Source: Candidatus Heimdallarchaeota archaeon (GTDB lineage Archaea; Asgardarchaeota; Heimdallarchaeia; Heimdallarchaeales; Heimdallarchaeaceae). From it: a DNA stretch of 64,000 nt. Below are positions 35,069 to 43,931 of the stretch, piece after piece. Position numbers and translations under genes: made by a program. Location of the stretch: positions 42,066-106,065 of the forward strand of contig JABCTC010000005.1 of the NCBI GenBank assembly GCA_018238545.1, in the 5' to 3' direction. Numbering within the stretch: the stretch's first letter is position 1; every line of letters starts with the position of its first letter. A model generated the notes under the pieces. That model worked only from the letters and a program-made list of their open reading frames with translations. It was not told where the DNA came from and ran no database searches.

Positions 35069-35148
35069 ATTGAACCCTCATTCAAACAAACTACAAATAG
35101 CGCATGTCAATATAAGTTTGACCGATAAAAACAAAAAGAAGAGGAAAA

Positions 35149-36480
35149 TCAGGTAAATGCTTTCTTTTTCCTTATTATTATAACTATGATAAGCAACGTA
35201 GGGACTACAATCAAGAAGGTGTATGCATCTGTTTCGTCTGTATTTGTAACTGGTCTATAAGTTAAATCGAAATTATATGTTTCTGAATGCACCGTTACAT
35301 TTGAGGCTTCTGAATGTACTGATATACATGTTGCATTAGTAATAGTCATTGTAGAAAAACTTCTGTAAAAGAGTGGGGCTTGTCTGTGATAGACGGTGTA
35401 ACCTGCCCTAGAAAAGTCATACGAATGTATATGTCCAAATGCTGCAAATTCTATTGGGAATGATTTGATAAGATCTCCAGCATTATTATTAAAGTCGTAA
35501 TGATAATAAAGTACATTTGCAGTTCCACTATTTTCACTCAAAATAACTCTTAACTGCTGCATTTCAGCTGAATTCAGTCCCTCAAAGGAAGAACCAAATC
35601 CAACAAAATTCCAATCTAGATAAGAGAAGTTTTGATACCTAAGTGGTCCAAGATAATTATACCAGTTTTCTACTAAATTATCGGGTACAAGGTTAGATGG
35701 AGAAAATTCATGATTTCCATGAATAAGATAAACTGGTAAATTAAGTGTGTCAAGAGCCCATAAACCGAGTTTTAATTGTATTTCAGATCTTAGAGGTTTC
35801 CCAGTTTCAGGATCTACAAAAACTGTTGTTGGACCCTGAATTAAATCACCGGTACATATAATAAAATCAGGATTCAATTTCCTTACTTTTTCCATTTCTT
35901 CAAGATTGATATCAGTCGTGTTAGTATCACTCAATAGTGCTGGGAAATGGAGGTCAGATATATGAATAAAATTGAAGGGATATTGCTTACTTTCAACAAG
36001 TTTTACAGAATGAGTTTGATAATCGTCACCCATACTGCAGTTTAATTGAAGATCATACAAACCCTCTATTTGATCGGAGGGCAATGTCTTGAATAGCCAT
36101 GTTTCATTAACATATTCTAAATCAACTATATCCATAGAAATCGCTGTACTACCATTAATTAGTTTAATATTCCAATTTGTTGCATCTGCAGAGGTGTTTA
36201 CAATGATATTAATCTGCTCTCCAAAGATAGCTATTTTCGGATTGGCTTTATTTGGATATTGTATTAAGCCAAAGGGTCTAGCAGCTAAATGATAACGTGG
36301 AAATGAGGTTTCATTGAAGAATTCCTCAGAGGAAGTTGCATTATATCGTTCTTCTAGCTCGATTAAAGGGAATTGATTTTGAGATTCAGCAATAACGTTA
36401 CTAGAGTATCCGTTAAATGAAACTGCAGAAGAAATGAAGAAAACACATAATATTACTGCGATGAGAGATTTCGATTTCAT
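35149..36480 (-). CDS. Exported membrane-anchored calcineurin-like metallophosphoesterase
   Basis: 443 residues from ATG 36480 (an ATG at 36489 is also possible; the open frame beyond is not coding-like). The N-terminus is a signal peptide, followed by an Ig-like beta domain to about residue 175. The phosphoesterase domain has ISDLH, CTGDL, HGNHE, YYHYD and FGHIHS, the full set of two-metal ligands. A C-terminal hydrophobic segment with a short basic tail anchors it, so the catalytic domain faces outside. The substrate is unknown; the family includes nucleotidases and phosphodiesterases. Confidence 0.9.
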   Translation of the reverse strand: MKSKSLIAVILCVFFISSAVSFNGYSSNVIAESQNQFPLIELEERYNATSSEEFFNETSFPRYHLAARPFGLIQYPNKANPKIAIFGEQINIIVNTSADATNWNIKLINGSTAISMDIVDLEYVNETWLFKTLPSDQIEGLYDLQLNCSMGDDYQTHSVKLVESKQYPFNFIHISDLHFPALLSDTNTTDINLEEMEKVRKLNPDFIICTGDLIQGPTTVFVDPETGKPLRSEIQLKLGLWALDTLNLPVYLIHGNHEFSPSNLVPDNLVENWYNYLGPLRYQNFSYLDWNFVGFGSSFEGLNSAEMQQLRVILSENSGTANVLYYHYDFNNNAGDLIKSFPIEFAAFGHIHSYDFSRAGYTVYHRQAPLFYRSFSTMTITNATCISVHSEASNVTVHSETYNFDLTYRPVTNTDETDAYTFLIVVPTLLIIVIIIRKKKAFT

Positions 36481-36592
36481 ATAGAACATATAAATTCTTT
36501 GTTGAAAAAGATTACTGAATTTTGAGAAAGTAAAGTGTAATTTGTTTCCTCGATGCAAAACCTTTTTTTGAGACAATAACATAAACATAATT

Positions 36593-37624
36593 ATGCCTCA
36601 TGAGAGAATGGCCCATAATCTTAATCAAAGCATTTTTGCTATTTTAGTTGGAACTATCTTTAGCTGGCTCATAATCGCCCTATTTAGTATGAATGCACTA
36701 ATTCTAGTTATTTTCGAAATTCCACTAGCAATTCTAGTAGAATTATATGTGGTAACAGAATGTGTCTATTTGTATAAAGATGAAGTTTCAATACAAACAA
36801 CTTTCAATATGCTTAAATCATTGTTTAAATCTTTACTAATCTCAATACCTATTGTAATATTCTACAGCGCTATAATTTTGATACTTCATAATTCCATTGC
36901 AAGCTTAAACAGCGCACTTGAACCATTGTTTTCGGAAACAATCCAAGGTTTAGAGGTATTTCTAGCTATTCCACTTATAAATTTCATTCCTATCTTCATT
37001 ATGATTTTCTTTACACCTTTTCTATTGTTCTTCTATGGAAAAGTACACATTTTGATATGGGGAAAGTCAAAGGAAAGGAAAGAGGAAGATCAAGCAGAAT
37101 TCGAAGCTAAGGAAGAAGAAGTACACAGACAGAAAACATCTGAAATAATGAAAATATTGGATGATAGTATGGTACAATTGCAACAATACTTGTTAGAATT
37201 ACAAGCATTCGATTCCACAATTAATTCAATAAACGATCAGGAAACCTATAAAACAGTCACTATGCGATTAACCATGATGAAAGATTATATTGTCTCACTT
37301 GGTATAGATGAAACTAAAGAGAATAAATCATTTCTGAAGAAGAAGGAAATTAGCAACAAAATTAAAGAAATTGATATGCAAAAAGCGACAATTACTGATA
37401 TTATTGAACAAAAAGCTAAGAAGCTTAAGAAGGAAAAAGGAATTTTCGAAAAAGATGAGCAACAAGATGAATACATAAAAGGTGGATCTAAGAAGAAAAA
37501 GAAAGAGTCACCTGAACCTCCTGAAGAGAAGAAAGAGTCACCTGAACCTCCTGAAGAGAAGAAAGAGTTACCTGAACCTCCTGAAGAGAAGAAAGATGAA
37601 AAAAATGAAGAAAACGGAGAATAG
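36593..37624 (+). CDS. Membrane protein with coiled coil and Pro/Glu repeat tail
   Basis: 343 residues from ATG 36593. Three to four hydrophobic segments lie within residues 12-150, followed by a cytosolic region rich in charged helix (about 155-285). The tail carries three copies of a ten-residue Lys/Glu/Ser/Pro unit (PEPPEEKKE type). The tail is encoded by a near-perfect 30-bp DNA repeat. No family is recognised. It is divergent from the phosphoesterase gene and convergent with PDO. Confidence 0.78.
   Translation: MPHERMAHNLNQSIFAILVGTIFSWLIIALFSMNALILVIFEIPLAILVELYVVTECVYLYKDEVSIQTTFNMLKSLFKSLLISIPIVIFYSAIILILHNSIASLNSALEPLFSETIQGLEVFLAIPLINFIPIFIMIFFTPFLLFFYGKVHILIWGKSKERKEEDQAEFEAKEEEVHRQKTSEIMKILDDSMVQLQQYLLELQAFDSTINSINDQETYKTVTMRLTMMKDYIVSLGIDETKENKSFLKKKEISNKIKEIDMQKATITDIIEQKAKKLKKEKGIFEKDEQQDEYIKGGSKKKKKESPEPPEEKKESPEPPEEKKELPEPPEEKKDEKNEENGE
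37501..37590 (+). repeat. Three tandem copies of a 30-bp coding repeat
   Basis: Units start at 37501, 37531 and 37561. The first two are identical and the third differs by one base (TCA to TTA, Ser to Leu). The reading frame is kept, giving a ten-residue unit. The near identity points to recent slippage or unequal recombination, so copy number may vary between strains. Confidence 0.9.
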
Positions 37625-37630
37625 TTTTCT

Positions 37631-38290
37631 TTATGCTTTTTTGTATGCTTCTAGTACTTTTTCTACAAAATTGTCTTCGGGATATGCTCCCTCGAATTGA
37701 ATAGTACCTTCGTCAATTACTGTTTTTGGAACACCCATTACATAGAACTTCTGAGATAACTCTGGAAATTCAGTTGCTTCAATCATTTCACCAACAATAT
37801 TTGAATTTGCCATCGCTAGTTTATGAGCCATTCTGACCGCTGCGGGGCAGTAGGGGCATGTTGGAGTAACAAATACTTGAATCTTCATTGGTTTATCGAT
37901 TTTAGCTATCTTATCTATATTTTCTTGTTTAAGGGAAACTTTACGTGCTGAAATATCCAGAATATCCTCAACAATAGTTCCAAATTCATAACCACTTGGA
38001 ATTCCGCTAAAAATCACATTATGTTCTATATCACCATGAAGAATAATAGTTGGGTATCTTTCAACATTATATTTTTTAGCTTCTGGAGGATCATCTTCTC
38101 TATTAAACTCCTCTATAACAATCATATTTTCAGGAGCTAATTCAGCTAAAAGCTCCAAAAGTTCTTTTGTTTGAGCACATGTCAAACAACGATCTTTATC
38201 AACAAATAGCTTTGCTATAACTTTATTTTCCATGTGTTGGAAAATCTCTTTAACTTGTCTTTTGATATTGTCATCAACTTCTAAGGACAT
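37631..38290 (-). CDS. Protein disulfide oxidoreductase, two thioredoxin folds (PDO/glutaredoxin-like)
   Basis: 219 residues from ATG 38290. Two thioredoxin-fold units each carry a redox pair: CLTC (C35 and C38) in the first and CPYC (C145 and C148) in the second, with the cis-Pro regions VERYPTI and VMGVPKT. This double-domain form is typical of thermophilic and other archaea, where it makes or reshuffles disulfides in the cytosol. A palindrome sits between its TATA-like region (CTTTAAAAG, near 38350) and its start, which suggests control by a repressor or redox sensor. Confidence 0.9.
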   Translation of the reverse strand: MSLEVDDNIKRQVKEIFQHMENKVIAKLFVDKDRCLTCAQTKELLELLAELAPENMIVIEEFNREDDPPEAKKYNVERYPTIILHGDIEHNVIFSGIPSGYEFGTIVEDILDISARKVSLKQENIDKIAKIDKPMKIQVFVTPTCPYCPAAVRMAHKLAMANSNIVGEMIEATEFPELSQKFYVMGVPKTVIDEGTIQFEGAYPEDNFVEKVLEAYKKA

Positions 38291-38303
38291 TGTTTATCAC
38301 CAG

Positions 38304-38324
38304 TGTGTGTCATTTATGCACACA
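38304..38324 (-). promoter_or_regulatory. Palindrome upstream of PDO, candidate operator
   Basis: TGTGTG and CACACA flank CAT-TT-ATG with one unpaired T, giving an almost complete 21-bp dyad. It lies 14 nt before the PDO start codon and downstream of a TATA-like CTTTAAAAG, at or after the likely transcription start, a usual place for a repressor site. Confidence 0.4.
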
Positions 38325-38398
38325 GGTAAACAAATAGGCTTTTTCTTTTAAAGCTTTTGCTTGAACTAATATAAAAAAAGATGATGAATGATTTTATT

Positions 38399-38671
38399 TT
38401 ACCCAGTTCTCTTAATTATATGATAGCCGAATTCAGTTTTTACAACGTCTGATAATTCTCCTTTTGCGAGCGAAAATGCTGCTTTCTCAAATTCTTTAAC
38501 CATTTTACCACGTGTAAAGAAACCTAAACTTCCGCCTTTTTTACCAGATGAACAAAGTGAGTGGGTCTTAGCTAATTCTGCAAACTCTGTACCACTTTGG
38601 ATTTCCTTTAGTAATCTATCTGCCTCAGATCGTTTCTTAACGAGAATGTGGCTTGCTTTTATTTTTGACAT
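38399..38671 (-). CDS. Parvulin-type peptidyl-prolyl isomerase
   Basis: 90 residues from ATG 38671. It is a single rotamase domain: KASHILVKKRSEADRLLKEI, then SSGKKGGSLGFFTRGKMVKEFEKAAF and TEFGYHIIKRTG, which carry the conserved active-site His and Phe/Met positions. It has no signal peptide, so it should act on cytosolic proteins. Small stand-alone parvulins of this size are known from archaea. It is close to the second acdB and hutU genes on the same strand and may be read through from them. Confidence 0.93.
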   Translation of the reverse strand: MSKIKASHILVKKRSEADRLLKEIQSGTEFAELAKTHSLCSSGKKGGSLGFFTRGKMVKEFEKAAFSLAKGELSDVVKTEFGYHIIKRTG

Positions 38672-38739
38672 ATTAACACCAAATTTCCTTTCCGCAAGAT
38701 ATTAAAAAAGTATTTGATTTGTAATAAATCAAGATTCTT

Positions 38740-39432
38740 CTATTCTAAAATGATTCTAGCGTCAATTGCTCGTAACCCATTTTCTGTAGCAACAACAGGA
38801 TTCAAATCCATTTCGAAAATAATTGGATAGTTCTCAATTAATTTAGATACAATCAAAATCAATGAAATTAATTCTTCTAAATTTGCCTTAGGTAACCCTC
38901 TAAAGCCATCAAACATTGCTTTTCCCTTAATTTCATTAATCATATCTCGAACATCTTTTGAAGAAACTGGTATTAATCTAAATGAAACATCTTTGTATAC
39001 TTCTACAAAAATCCCTCCAATTCCTAGTGCAATCATTTTTCCAAACTGTGCATCTGTGTTTGTACCTATTAACAATTCCACTCCACTCACCATTTCCTCC
39101 ACACTTACTCCTTCAATTTTAGCATCAGGATAAAAAGAAAGAACGCTTTTCATCATTTCTTGATAAGATTTAGATAGTTCGTCATCAGATTTTATTCCTA
39201 CCTTAACCCCTCCCGAATCAGATTTGTGAACAACATCTTCTGAAATAACTTTAAGCACGATAGGATAACCCACTTCGTTTGCTCGTTGGATACTCTCTTC
39301 TAAATCTTTTGCAACCTTCATTTTGTTCAAAGGAATCCCAGCAAAATCCATCACTTTTCTTGATTCTTCGTAGTTAAGGACAGTTCTTTTCTGATTTCTT
39401 ACATTTTCAAAAATTGATTCAATTCTATTCAT
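38740..39432 (-). CDS. acdB: Acyl-CoA synthetase (ADP-forming), beta subunit paralogue
   Basis: 230 residues from ATG 39432 (the GTG at 39444 is less likely). It has the same ATP-grasp plan as the gene at 24278: YPIVLKVISEDVVHKSDSGGV, GVSVEEMVSGVELLIG, IALGIGGIFVEVYKDVSFRL and EMDLNPVVA. No alpha subunit is adjacent. It lies about 105 nt downstream of hutU on the same strand. It may pair with the alpha subunit at 24964 or one elsewhere, giving a different acyl specificity. Placement next to hutU hints at a link with amino-acid-derived acids (inference). Confidence 0.9.
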   Translation of the reverse strand: MNRIESIFENVRNQKRTVLNYEESRKVMDFAGIPLNKMKVAKDLEESIQRANEVGYPIVLKVISEDVVHKSDSGGVKVGIKSDDELSKSYQEMMKSVLSFYPDAKIEGVSVEEMVSGVELLIGTNTDAQFGKMIALGIGGIFVEVYKDVSFRLIPVSSKDVRDMINEIKGKAMFDGFRGLPKANLEELISLILIVSKLIENYPIIFEMDLNPVVATENGLRAIDARIILE

Positions 39433-39538
39433 TTGAGATACCACTTTAGTAGATCAATTAATTTATCAGATGAATTTATCAGTTTTACTTAAATTAAAAT
39501 CTTCTGAAAGCAAATAGAAAAAGAAAAGGAAGGGGTAT

Positions 39539-41428
39539 TCAATATAATTCCAATTCTAATTTTTCAAGTGGTTCAAACAGATCTATATTTGTTCTTTTCT
39601 TCACAAGTGCAATTATGTGTTGATACAATTTTTTATAGTCAAACTCTTTCACACTATTTCTTCCAGGGATTACTAGGTTATGTTTTTCACCAATTTCAAT
39701 TGCCTTCTCATAACCAGCAGTAGCATGACGTAGAATAGCACTCAATGGATCCCAAGTAAGAACTCTAAAAAGTCTCTCTTGTGAAAGTTGAGTTCCATCA
39801 GCTAATATAACTTGACCCGAATGAAGAGAATAACCTACACCAACGCCTCCTCCACCATGGTAAGATACCCATGTCGCACCACTCAAAGCATTTCCTAGGA
39901 GATTTATTACAGGATAATCACCAATTGCATCGCTACCATCTATCATTCCTTCAGTTTCTCTATTTGGAGATGCAACACTTCCCCCATCTAGATGATCTCG
40001 ACCAATCACAACTGGGGCCTTCAAAATATCATCTGCAACAAGTTTGTTCATTAACATTCCAAAAGCTGCTCTACCAATGAATCCTGCCCAGAATACCCTA
40101 GCAGGTAAACCTTTCTCAAAAGGTATATATTTATCTGCTAGTTCAAGCCAAGTTACTAGTTGTGGATCATCATAGAAGAGCTTCTTAGCATATTTGTCTG
40201 TTATCCGAATATCTTCAGGGTCATTACTCAAAGCCATCCAACGGAATGGTCCTTTTCCTTCACAGAAAAGAGGTCTAACATATTCCAGAACAAATCCACC
40301 ATAATCAAAAGCATCCTTTACTCCGAGTTCATATGCTTGTTGACGGATATTATTACCGTAATCAAAGGTTTCTGAACCCCTTTTATGAAGTTCTACCATT
40401 AAATTTACATGTTTAACAACTGTTCTTCGTGAGCGCTCCAAGTATTCCTCTGGGCTTTCAACTCTTAAAATATCAGCTTCATCATATGCGATTCCAGCTG
40501 GATAATAGCCATTAAGTAAATCATGAGCAGAGGTTTGGTCTGTTAGAATTAGAGGTGTAATCTCATTATCAATTAGATATTGTAACAGCTCGGTAGCATT
40601 ACAGAGAACACCTATTGAAACTATTTCATCTTTTTCAACAGCTTCTTTCGCAATTGTAATTGCCTCTTCAATTGATTCAGTTTTGTAATCTAAATATGGT
40701 GCTCCTTGTTTTCTCCCCGTATTGTAAATTCGTTCAATAAGATTAGGGTTGACTTCTGCAATGATAGATGTTTTTCCACACATTTTGAAAGAAAGAGGTT
40801 GAGCTCCACTCATCAAACCTAATCCAGCACTAACTGTTAGCTTTTTCTCAAACTCTGAAAGCTGCTGATATCTCGGTTTTTTCTCTGCAGTTTTAATTGC
40901 AGCAGCTATTGTTTCATATGTTCCTTGTATAATTCCTTGTAACCCTATGAAAATAAATGAACCAGCAGTCATCTGTCCATAAACTGTTAACCCCGCACCT
41001 ACAAATTCCTCAAAATTTGGCGTCCAATGAGGAACAATCACACTGTTTGTTATTACACATCTAGGTGCCCAACGAGTAGTTTGCATTTTACCATATGGAG
41101 TTCCTGATTGTAAGAACAAAGTTTCATTAGGTTCTAGGCTTTTCAACAAGTCAATAGTTTCAAAAAAAGATTCCCAATCTTTAGCTACTTTACCTGATCC
41201 TCCGTAGATGTATAATGACCCCCAATCTCTTCCATTATGGAGATTTGAAATCATTGCACGAATTATTGCTTCAGTCTCCCAACCAGCTTTAGTGCTTGGG
41301 GTTAAAGCGTCACTTCCTTTTGGAAGAGGAGGAATTTCATCAGGTTTATCTTTCAGTTTTAATCTGTCTTCTTCAGATAATCGGTGTTTTCCAGCCATTA
41401 TCTCTTCCATTTTATTCCTGAACTTCAT
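39539..41428 (-). CDS. hutU: Urocanate hydratase
   Basis: 629 residues from ATG 41428, somewhat longer than the usual bacterial enzyme of about 550. Clear urocanase motifs are YGKMQTTRWAPR, the NAD-binding YGQMTAGSFIFIGLQGI, GLGLMSGAQPLSFKM, LTDQTSAHD and SYHGGGGVGVGYS. The enzyme adds water to urocanate, giving imidazolonepropionate, the second step of histidine breakdown, with tightly bound NAD. No histidine ammonia-lyase or imidazolonepropionase gene is seen in the window; the ureohydrolase at 46843 is a possible HutG but could be an agmatinase. The C-terminus is normal. Confidence 0.93.
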   Translation of the reverse strand: MKFRNKMEEIMAGKHRLSEEDRLKLKDKPDEIPPLPKGSDALTPSTKAGWETEAIIRAMISNLHNGRDWGSLYIYGGSGKVAKDWESFFETIDLLKSLEPNETLFLQSGTPYGKMQTTRWAPRCVITNSVIVPHWTPNFEEFVGAGLTVYGQMTAGSFIFIGLQGIIQGTYETIAAAIKTAEKKPRYQQLSEFEKKLTVSAGLGLMSGAQPLSFKMCGKTSIIAEVNPNLIERIYNTGRKQGAPYLDYKTESIEEAITIAKEAVEKDEIVSIGVLCNATELLQYLIDNEITPLILTDQTSAHDLLNGYYPAGIAYDEADILRVESPEEYLERSRRTVVKHVNLMVELHKRGSETFDYGNNIRQQAYELGVKDAFDYGGFVLEYVRPLFCEGKGPFRWMALSNDPEDIRITDKYAKKLFYDDPQLVTWLELADKYIPFEKGLPARVFWAGFIGRAAFGMLMNKLVADDILKAPVVIGRDHLDGGSVASPNRETEGMIDGSDAIGDYPVINLLGNALSGATWVSYHGGGGVGVGYSLHSGQVILADGTQLSQERLFRVLTWDPLSAILRHATAGYEKAIEIGEKHNLVIPGRNSVKEFDYKKLYQHIIALVKKRTNIDLFEPLEKLELELY

Positions 41429-41526
41429 AAAATAACCTAGTTATATTACTTATCATGGACAAAAATACCTAAATCAAAAGTTTTACTCTATGACAGATTG
41501 AAATAAAAAGAAAAAAGAAGATGAGC

Positions 41527-42915
41527 CTAGTATTTTTCAATCAAGGCAATCATTTCTTTATTAAAAGCAATTATACTTTCTACTTGTTCATTGATTTCCC
41601 AATCAACTACATTTTTTCTCAAAATTCGAACGGTGTTCTTTGTTACAGGGATGGTCGAGCTGTTAAAGTAAGAATAATCTTCATCTAAGGATAAAAAGAC
41701 ATCAACGGAATAGTGATCAGAGCCAAGGTTTGCAGAAGGAGTGTCTCCAACAGTAGCATTAATCATCCGATCAGCCCAAAAATCATTAACTAAAATGAAA
41801 TCTATTCTACCCCAGTATTGTGGTTCCCAATAACCAAAAGAATGTCCAGGGTCGTCGGGATATAATTCTCTAAAAACATCAGTAAAGTTGTGTACTTTAG
41901 GAGAAAGATGACCATAACTTGGATCTTCTGGGCGAAGCCACATCCTTAATGGTCCATCACCAAGCCAGCCTAGAGGCGCTAAATCGCCAACATCATCAGG
42001 AGAGTGAGAGTTAAAATCACCTAAAACCATAACTGGAACATCGCCTAAATCGTCTACATAGTTAATCATTAGTTCTGCTTCAGTCTCTCTCATCTCTGTA
42101 GTATTAGTAGAAGGTGTTGGAGAGCAACATTTTCCATGATAACCAATGACATGAGTTACCACACCATTGATATCTATAACAGCGTCAAAGAAATCACGAT
42201 AAAGTGTTACATTGGGACCAGCATCTGTTCTCCACGTATCTATCTGTAAGAAATCTAAGATTGGATACCGACTTATGATTGCTTCACCATTAGTTACAGA
42301 ATGACTTGTAGGGCCAAGTTGATCTGCTCTGCCTTCAAAAGGTGCTTGTTTATAGTAGTAACCACCAACTCTGTTACAAATTTGTATTAGTTGACTGTTA
42401 TTAGCATTATCTAGACCCCCAGTTTCCACTAGAACAGCTATATCAGGATTTTCTTCAATAATAACATCCAGATATTCGCTCATTTTACCACTTTCCCAGA
42501 TATTATAGTTCAAAACCTTGAAAACGTCTGTTGGAGTAGGATCAATAGTATTATCAACTGTAACAATAATTTCTCTTTCTGCTACATTTCTTTTTTTATC
42601 GTAAGCCTTAAAGTTGATTATATGAACTGATCCATCTTCATATTGAGTAGTATCCCAATCATAGGTGTTTTCTTTTGAGACGAGAACATCATTAATGTAG
42701 ATTTTATATGAACCCATACCCGAGGGATTTTCACCAGTATCTGTTGCTTCAATAGAAATTTCAATTACTCCTGAAACTATTTCATACTGAATGGGTGTTA
42801 GATTAGTTATAGTGGGGGGGTCAGTTTCTCCAGTGAATATGATTACAAGGGGTATAGTGGCTGCTAGAACAATCAAAACAGCTCCACTAATCATAATAAT
42901 TAATTTCCGATTCAT
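41527..42915 (-). CDS. Membrane-anchored EEP-family phosphoesterase/nuclease with Ig-like domain
   Basis: 462 residues from ATG 42915. It has an N-terminal signal anchor (6-27), an Ig-like domain (about 35-125), then an endonuclease/exonuclease/phosphatase domain: FKVLNYNIWE, IAVLVETGG, MVLGDFNSHSPDD, WGRIDFILVND and LGSDHYSVDV, which include the acidic and His catalytic positions. It is exported, so it probably acts on nucleic acid or phosphate esters outside the cell. It forms a set with the exported phosphoesterase at 35149. Confidence 0.9.
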   Translation of the reverse strand: MNRKLIIMISGAVLIVLAATIPLVIIFTGETDPPTITNLTPIQYEIVSGVIEISIEATDTGENPSGMGSYKIYINDVLVSKENTYDWDTTQYEDGSVHIINFKAYDKKRNVAEREIIVTVDNTIDPTPTDVFKVLNYNIWESGKMSEYLDVIIEENPDIAVLVETGGLDNANNSQLIQICNRVGGYYYKQAPFEGRADQLGPTSHSVTNGEAIISRYPILDFLQIDTWRTDAGPNVTLYRDFFDAVIDINGVVTHVIGYHGKCCSPTPSTNTTEMRETEAELMINYVDDLGDVPVMVLGDFNSHSPDDVGDLAPLGWLGDGPLRMWLRPEDPSYGHLSPKVHNFTDVFRELYPDDPGHSFGYWEPQYWGRIDFILVNDFWADRMINATVGDTPSANLGSDHYSVDVFLSLDEDYSYFNSSTIPVTKNTVRILRKNVVDWEINEQVESIIAFNKEMIALIEKY

Positions 42916-43106
42916 AAAGTATCACTTTTAGGAATGAGATTTAGAATTAAGTAGATTATGAGTATTAATTCTAAATGATTCATTTTAACAGTGAGAATAG
43001 GAGGTATTTATGAGTTTTGTATAAACGTTATAGAACAATGTAGAATAAAATAGAATTTTATCTGGTTTCTAGGAAGATTTTAATTTTAAATGATACTCTG
43101 TATTTT

Positions 43107-43817
43107 ATGATAAAAATATTAATAACAGGCGCAAGCAGAGGGTTGGGGTTAGAGTTTACAAAACAATATTTGGAGAGAGGAGACAATGTTATTGCTACTT
43201 GCCGCCAACCAGAGAAAGCAAAAGAATTGGAAGGGTTACAAAAAGATTTTGGAAAAAGGCTGGAAATTGAACAACTAGACGTAACGAGTGAGAAATCAAA
43301 GGATGTACTATATCAAAAATTATTAGATGATTCAATTGAAATTAATATCTTAATTAATAATGCAGGGATAATATCAGGAGATGAAAAAGAGGGTCTTTCT
43401 TTTGGAAATCTCTATAAAGAAGATTTTAGCAAAGTATTTCAGGTAAATACTGTTTCTCCCATACTGATTTCAGAAAAATTCCTACCATTATTGAAAGAAG
43501 CAATTGAACCTAAAATCGTTAATATTTCATCCATGAGTGGAAGTATAAACAACAAAACTAGAAGTGGAGGATATGCGTACAGTTCAAGTAAAGCAGCTTT
43601 AAACATGATGACAAAAACTCTATCAAATGAACTGAAAGAGATGGAAATTACAGTTGTTGCAATTCACCCTGGTTGGATAAAAACAGATATGGGAGGAGAA
43701 AATGCACCATTAGAACTAGAAAGTTCTATAACTAGTATAATCAGTGTAATAGATTCATTGTCAATAAAAGATACTGGAAAATTCTTGGATTGGCAAAGAA
43801 ATGAGGTTCAATGGTAA
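43107..43817 (+). CDS. Short-chain dehydrogenase/reductase
   Basis: 236 residues from ATG 43107. The NAD(P)-binding motif TGASRGLG is at about 7-14, NNAG at about 87-90, the catalytic Ser in NISSMSGS, and YSSSKAA supplies Tyr and Lys. A basic residue after the glycine motif and CRQPEK at the end of the second strand suggest NADP(H) preference. This is a single-domain SDR of usual size. The substrate is unknown. Confidence 0.92.
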   Translation: MIKILITGASRGLGLEFTKQYLERGDNVIATCRQPEKAKELEGLQKDFGKRLEIEQLDVTSEKSKDVLYQKLLDDSIEINILINNAGIISGDEKEGLSFGNLYKEDFSKVFQVNTVSPILISEKFLPLLKEAIEPKIVNISSMSGSINNKTRSGGYAYSSSKAALNMMTKTLSNELKEMEITVVAIHPGWIKTDMGGENAPLELESSITSIISVIDSLSIKDTGKFLDWQRNEVQW

Positions 43818-43931
43818 AAGAAGTAACACATTGATCTTCGAAAAATAACAAAATATACGCAATGCTAAACATTACTTACAACACATGAAAGAGACAATAA
43901 CTTTAATAAATTGACATTCTTTTTTTCGCCC

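Noticed and set aside
43911..43931. Longer start for the flavoprotein at 43911
   Set aside because: The extra seven residues precede the FAD-binding strand that normally begins within a few residues of the start; the ATG at 43932 fits the family.
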